This document shows, in pieces, positions 5,485 to 9,411 of a stretch of 9,411 nucleotides of DNA (position 1 is its first letter; each line of letters begins with the position of its first letter). The notes beneath the pieces were generated by a model. That model was not told the DNA's origin. It saw only the letters and a list, made by a program, of their open reading frames with translations, and ran no database searches. Both the position numbers and the translations under genes were made by a program. The DNA is taken from contig CAYUEL010000081.1 in NCBI GenBank assembly GCA_964443025.1, forward strand, positions 1 to 9,411, given 5' to 3'. This DNA is from JAJFKJ01 sp964443025 (lineage in GTDB: Bacteria; Pseudomonadota; Gammaproteobacteria; JABCZS01).

Positions 5485-7278
5485 TTACGCAACAGAGCCT
5501 AATATACCATCCTGCAACGCACGTTGCTTATCCGACGCATCTGCGCACTCCGTTAATGATGCATTCGCAGGCGGGTTATCCGCCAATTTTACTTCGAATG
5601 TTAACAATTCATCATTACGAAATACATGGATGGGAACAACGTCGCCAGGATGATAAGCTGATAACATATTTTTAACCGTATTACCTTGAACAGCTAAATT
5701 ATCAATGGCAATAAGTCTATCATCCGCAGATATACCCGCTTCTTTTGCGCAACTTCCATCATAACAAATGACAATATGCGTTTGATCTTTTGGATTTAAT
5801 CGAATACCCATTAATACTTTTGGATCGCCTGGATCATTAGAAAAAGTCAATTGCAAACCGCAGGCACGAGAAGTTTCTGCCAAAGGTAATTTACCCGTAC
5901 CGTACAACCATTCATCCAATAACGGCTTAATTCCATTTCCCGTAAGCTCAATAACAATCTCCTCAACCCTTCCTTCTGGGACGCCAATGCCTGCTGCTCC
6001 ATAATCTTTCCAGAGTTTACGCATAACATCATCAAGCGTATAAGAAGTGTTTTCACGCAAATACACATCGATGCACCAAGCAATCAAACAACCTTTTATA
6101 TAATAGCTTGACATGAAATTGCTACTACCTGGATGAGGGTTGTAAAATTTCGTCCAACAGCAAAAACTAGAATCGGTAATGCTTTGTACTTGATAACCCG
6201 GATTAGCTGAATATTTCGTAATCTTATCCGCGGTTAATTTCAAATATTGTTTTAAGCTAATGGCATTCGCGCGCATGAGCCCTACATCTTCGTAATAATC
6301 GGTAAACCCTTCGAACACCCACAACTGTCGCGTATAAGATTCTTTGCTTAAATCATAGGGCACAAACACTTCAGGTTTAATACGTTTGATATTCCATAAA
6401 TGAAAATATTCATGACTGCATAAACTTAAAAACATTGCATAATTATCAGACGCTTCTTCTACGTTTTTGTGCGGCATATTCTGACGTTTCACAATGAGAG
6501 AACAAGATGCGCGATGTTCTAAACCACCGTACCCTTCTCCGACGACAGTCGTTAAAAACACATAACGTTTGATATCTTTAGGAACTCCGCCAAACATTTT
6601 TGCATGCTGCGTACAAATTTTCTCAAGATCTTTTCCAATACGAGCGCAATCGCCTTTATGTTTACCTGCAAGTATCATTTCATGGGGAACACCTAATACT
6701 TTAAATTCAATTAAATCAAACTCGCTCATTTCAACAGGATGGTCAATCAACTCATCATAATCTTTCGCATGATACACGCCGAATCCATAACGACTTGCAC
6801 CATATGTTTCCATTGCAGTTGCAACACGCCAATTTTTAAATTGTTTATCCTCCGGTGCTTGAATATCCACGCTACAAGGATTTTGCTCTTGACCGCTCAC
6901 GGCTAAAAATACACAAGCTCCGTTAAAGAATCCGCGCAATGTATCTAAATAAGCCCCACGCACCGATAAATCATAAGCATAAATTTCATATTCTAATGTT
7001 ACAGGTCCATCAACATGAGCAAGTTGATAAGTGCTTTTATCTATTTGTGTTAAAACTACTTCGCCCGTTTCTGTATAAGCTTTAATCCAAGTAATATATT
7101 GAGAAAAGTCACGTATCTTATAGCTACCCGGAACCCACGTAGGCATCCAAAACTGCTGACCCTCTTGCAGTGGCTTTTCAACATGGCATTTCACGCGAAA
7201 ATAATGACTTTGCGGACTGCTGGGTTTTACTTCGTAGTGAATATCATGGTGTTTATGACCGAATTTGAGAAACTGCAT
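5485..7278 (-). CDS. M61 family metallopeptidase (glycyl aminopeptidase-like) with PDZ domain
   Basis: M61 enzymes are zinc aminopeptidases that prefer N-terminal glycine or alanine. The 597-residue product is the usual length and shows the family order: an N-terminal beta domain with WMPTWVPGSYKIRDFSQYI (44-62), GGLEHRAS (251-258), the zinc motif HEYFH (His289, Glu290, His293) within SHEYFHLWNIKRIKP, FEGFTDYYED (322-331), which should supply the third ligand Glu323, and a C-terminal PDZ domain (about 485-565, including GISADDRLIAIDN). There is no signal peptide or membrane segment, so a cytoplasmic place is likely. The start has AAGGA (7286-7290) seven bases upstream and overlaps the end of glpK by 26 bp, so the two are probably cotranscribed. 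The substrate is unknown, and no functional link with glycerol use is evident. Confidence 0.95.
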   Translation of the reverse strand: MQFLKFGHKHHDIHYEVKPSSPQSHYFRVKCHVEKPLQEGQQFWMPTWVPGSYKIRDFSQYITWIKAYTETGEVVLTQIDKSTYQLAHVDGPVTLEYEIYAYDLSVRGAYLDTLRGFFNGACVFLAVSGQEQNPCSVDIQAPEDKQFKNWRVATAMETYGASRYGFGVYHAKDYDELIDHPVEMSEFDLIEFKVLGVPHEMILAGKHKGDCARIGKDLEKICTQHAKMFGGVPKDIKRYVFLTTVVGEGYGGLEHRASCSLIVKRQNMPHKNVEEASDNYAMFLSLCSHEYFHLWNIKRIKPEVFVPYDLSKESYTRQLWVFEGFTDYYEDVGLMRANAISLKQYLKLTADKITKYSANPGYQVQSITDSSFCCWTKFYNPHPGSSNFMSSYYIKGCLIAWCIDVYLRENTSYTLDDVMRKLWKDYGAAGIGVPEGRVEEIVIELTGNGIKPLLDEWLYGTGKLPLAETSRACGLQLTFSNDPGDPKVLMGIRLNPKDQTHIVICYDGSCAKEAGISADDRLIAIDNLAVQGNTVKNMLSAYHPGDVVPIHVFRNDELLTFEVKLADNPPANASLTECADASDKQRALQDGILGSVA

Positions 7279-8731
7279 GTTGCCATCCTTTATAAAGTGT
7301 CGCCTGTTCCTGTGGGTTCATGGCGCAAGTAAAAATCTTATCGCTTTGCCATAATTGTGCAATTTCATCGAGTGATCGATACCAGCCCAATTGTAAGCCT
7401 GCCAAAAACACGATACCTTGTGCGGTTGCTTCTACCAGTTTAGGTCGTTCCACCGAAACTTGCAAAATATCCGCTAAAAACTGCATCAACCAGTTATTAT
7501 TGGACATCCCTCCATCCACACGCAAGCTTTGAAGTTGCCCGGCTCCATCTGCTTGCATAGCCAACCATATGTCTTTGCTCTGATAACAAACCGATTCTAG
7601 CGCAGCACGTACAATATGTTGCACGCCACTGTCTCGTGTTAATCCAAGTATTGCGCCCCGTGCTCGCGGATCCCAATAAGGCGCTCCTAAACCCGTAAAT
7701 GCAGGCACTAAGTAAACGCCATCGGTACTGTTAATAGACGTTGCAATTTTTTCTGTATCTTTCGTATTATTGATTAAATGCACGGTGTCGCGTAACCATT
7801 GTACCGCGGCGCCCGCAATGAAAATACTTCCTTCTAAAGCATAAATTGGCTTTTTATTAAGACGATAAGCCGTGGTAGCCAATAAGCGATGTGTCGATCG
7901 AACCACTGTCTCGCCCGTATTTAATAACATAAAGCAACCTGTCCCATAGGTAGATTTCATCATTCCTTTTTCAAAACACGCTTGTCCAAAGATGGCAGCT
8001 TGTTGATCCCCAGCCGCCGCTACAATAGGCATGCTTGCGCCTAAAATAGAAGCACTCGTTAAACCAAAATTATCACTATTGTCTTTTACAACAGGTAAAA
8101 GTGATGCGGGTATATCAAAGGCTGCTAATAATTCATCATCCCAATCTTGTGTATGAATATTAAAAAGCATCGTACGCGATGCATTCGTCGCATCCGTTGC
8201 ATGCATTTGGCCCTGTGTAAAACGCCAAATTAAAAATGTTTCGATAGTACCAAAAGCTAATTCACCCTGTTCAGCACGTGCGCGCGCACCTGAAACATGA
8301 TCAAGCAACCATTTAATTTTGCTCGCTGAAAAATAAGGATCGATTAATAAACCGGTTTTATCTTGAATTATTTCTTCTAAACTTTGCGCCAACCATTGCT
8401 CGCAAATAGAAGTGGTCCGCCTGTCTTGCCAAACAATGGCAGGGTAAATAGGTTCCCCGGTTGTTTTATCCCAAATGATAGTCGTTTCGCGTTGATTGCT
8501 AATACCTAATCCAGCAATATTTTCTGGTTTAAGCTTGGATTTTTCTATCGCTTGTTTACTTAATCGTATGGCATCTTGCCAAATGATTTCAGGGTCATGT
8601 TCAACCCACCCGTCATTGGGATAGGCTTGAGGAAATTCCGCCTGCGCACTGCCACAAACATTCGCGTTTTGATCAAAGACCATGGCGCGCGTTGAGGTCG
8701 TTCCTTGGTCAATAATTAAGACATATTCCAT
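7253..8731 (-). CDS. glpK: Glycerol kinase
   Basis: GlpK phosphorylates glycerol with ATP to sn-glycerol-3-phosphate, trapping it in the cell. The 492-residue FGGY kinase (E. coli 502) keeps DQGTTSTR (8-15), GISNQRETTIIWDKTTGEP (76-94), WQDRRT (101-106), catalytic AGDQQAA (Asp242), TYGTGCFML (261-269), PAFTGLGAPYWDPRARGAI and LRVDGGMSNNNWLMQF, so it should be active. Where E. coli has GTRIP, the loop that binds the inhibitor fructose-1,6-bisphosphate, this protein has GASMP without the arginine. The C-terminal segment also differs from the E. coli region that contacts IIA-Glc. Both controls are probably absent. AAGGG (8740-8744) lies eight bases before the ATG. It is divergent from glpD and overlaps the downstream peptidase gene. 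Confidence 0.98.
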   Translation of the reverse strand: MEYVLIIDQGTTSTRAMVFDQNANVCGSAQAEFPQAYPNDGWVEHDPEIIWQDAIRLSKQAIEKSKLKPENIAGLGISNQRETTIIWDKTTGEPIYPAIVWQDRRTTSICEQWLAQSLEEIIQDKTGLLIDPYFSASKIKWLLDHVSGARARAEQGELAFGTIETFLIWRFTQGQMHATDATNASRTMLFNIHTQDWDDELLAAFDIPASLLPVVKDNSDNFGLTSASILGASMPIVAAAGDQQAAIFGQACFEKGMMKSTYGTGCFMLLNTGETVVRSTHRLLATTAYRLNKKPIYALEGSIFIAGAAVQWLRDTVHLINNTKDTEKIATSINSTDGVYLVPAFTGLGAPYWDPRARGAILGLTRDSGVQHIVRAALESVCYQSKDIWLAMQADGAGQLQSLRVDGGMSNNNWLMQFLADILQVSVERPKLVEATAQGIVFLAGLQLGWYRSLDEIAQLWQSDKIFTCAMNPQEQATLYKGWQHAVSQIRS

Positions 8732-8764
8732 GATAAAAACCCTTACGTATCTATCATCTCATTG

Positions 8765-8773
8765 TGCCATAAT
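8765..8773 (+). promoter_or_regulatory. Putative extended -10 for glpD
   Basis: TGCCATAAT fits TGn plus a -10 hexamer (CATAAT, 5 of 6). The start point would be near 8780, only a few bases before the glpD ATG at 8784. No clear -35 or Shine-Dalgarno is visible. The 52-bp region between the two glp starts must also hold the glpK promoter, which I could not place with confidence. Confidence 0.35.
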
Positions 8774-8783
8774 TACCCCTATC

Positions 8784-9411
8784 ATGGGAAAGATAGATCA
8801 AAAGATATATGACTTACTGGTCATGGGTGGCGGCATCAATGGCACAGGCATTGCGCGCGACGCTGCGGGACGTGGTTTATCCGTTATTCTGTGCGAGAAA
8901 AATGATCTTGCATCAGGAACATCATCATCCAGTACTAAATTAATTCACGGTGGTTTGCGGTACTTGGAACATGGGCAATTCAAGTTGGTACACGAATCCT
9001 TGAATGAGCGAGAAATATTGCTTCGTAATGCGCCGCATTTAATTCATCCTTTACGTTTTGTTTTACCTCATCATGCACATTTGCGACCCAGTTGGATGAT
9101 TCGTGCTGGTTTGTTCTTATATGATCATTTAGGAAAAAATCAAACATTGCCTTCATCGAAATTTATTCATTTGCAAACATCACATTTTGGTGAACCTCTT
9201 GAAAATCATTTTAAAAATGCCTATTCATTTTCAGATTGTTGGGTTGATGATTCTCGTTTAGTGATTGCAAACGCGATCTCTGCGCGCGAACATGGCGCGG
9301 ATATTTTTAATTACACACCAATTGATACATTGCAAGTAAAAGACGGAATTTGCATGCAAATGAAACCATTCGTGCACGCGTTGTTGTAAATGCAACGGCA
9401 CCATGGATCGG
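8784..9411 (+). CDS. glpD: Glycerol-3-phosphate dehydrogenase, 5' part, apparent frameshift near 9359
   Basis: GlpD is the membrane-associated, FAD-dependent enzyme that oxidises glycerol-3-phosphate to dihydroxyacetone phosphate and passes electrons to quinone. From the ATG at 8784 the protein follows E. coli GlpD: FAD-binding MGGGINGTGIARDAAGRGLS (14-33), SSTKLIHGGLRYLEHGQF (49-66), LPHHAHLRPSWMIRAGLFLYDHLGK (94-118) and SFSDCWVDDSRLVIANA (148-164). After residue ~191 the frame ends at TAA (9387-9389), giving 201 residues where about 500 are expected. The -1 frame from 9359 reads NETIRARVVVNATAPWI, the next conserved GlpD block, to the window end. So either one base is missing, for example in AAA at 9358-9360, or the gene is broken by a small deletion. 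The in-frame ATG at 8682 is too far upstream and lies inside glpK. Confidence 0.9.

Noticed and set aside
8682..8783. Upstream in-frame ATG at 8682 as the glpD start
   Set aside because: It lies within the glpK coding region on the other strand and adds residues with no GlpD counterpart; ATG 8784 fits the family N-terminus.
1..9411. Search for tRNA, rRNA, transposase, phage, toxin-antitoxin or defence genes
   Set aside because: None could be supported by eye; all sizeable genes are assigned to housekeeping or metabolic families.

Overview
The window reads as ordinary chromosomal DNA of a gammaproteobacterium. The HemL, DksA, PcnB, FolK, GlpK and GlpD reading frames all resemble gammaproteobacterial versions, and dksA, pcnB and folK lie in the order usual for that class. 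Moderate to low GC, several hairpin-rich intergenic repeats and a lysine-rich extension on DksA would suit a member of the Legionellales (the Coxiella/Legionella side). That placement is an inference. The window starts inside hemJ, ends inside glpD and contains a 10-N scaffold gap, so it looks like a short draft scaffold, perhaps from a metagenome or single cell.

Layout. Positions 1-236 hold the 3' end of hemJ. A palindromic repeat (about 246-329) separates it from a convergent 58-codon rubredoxin gene (333-509, minus). A 47-bp divergent promoter region leads to hemL (557-1849). A 332-bp non-coding stretch (1850-2181) is packed with inverted repeats and ends in the dksA promoter. A tight plus-strand cluster follows: dksA, a nitroreductase gene, pcnB and folK (2182-5214), with spacings of 1, -8 and -8 bp. 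The 270-bp gap 5215-5484 is structured and lies between convergent genes. On the minus strand glpK (8731-7253) is followed by an overlapping M61 peptidase gene (7278-5485). glpD starts divergently from glpK at 8784 and runs off the end.

Functions. hemJ and hemL are late and early steps of haem synthesis. DksA (stringent response), PcnB (RNA polyadenylation) and FolK (folate) form a housekeeping cluster. GlpK and GlpD are the two consecutive steps that turn glycerol into dihydroxyacetone phosphate, transcribed from a shared 52-bp region.

Most notable points: (1) DksA carries a histone-H1-like tail of seven KKPA(A/V) repeats; (2) the pcnB gap is flanked by a perfect 27-bp inverted repeat that looks like a fold-back artefact, and removing 39 nt restores a family-like protein; (3) glpD shows an apparent frameshift near 9359; (4) GlpK lacks the arginine of the E. 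coli fructose-1,6-bisphosphate loop; (5) hemL and glpD may have very short leaders. I found no defence system, mobile-element transposase, CRISPR array or clearly undescribed multi-gene system.
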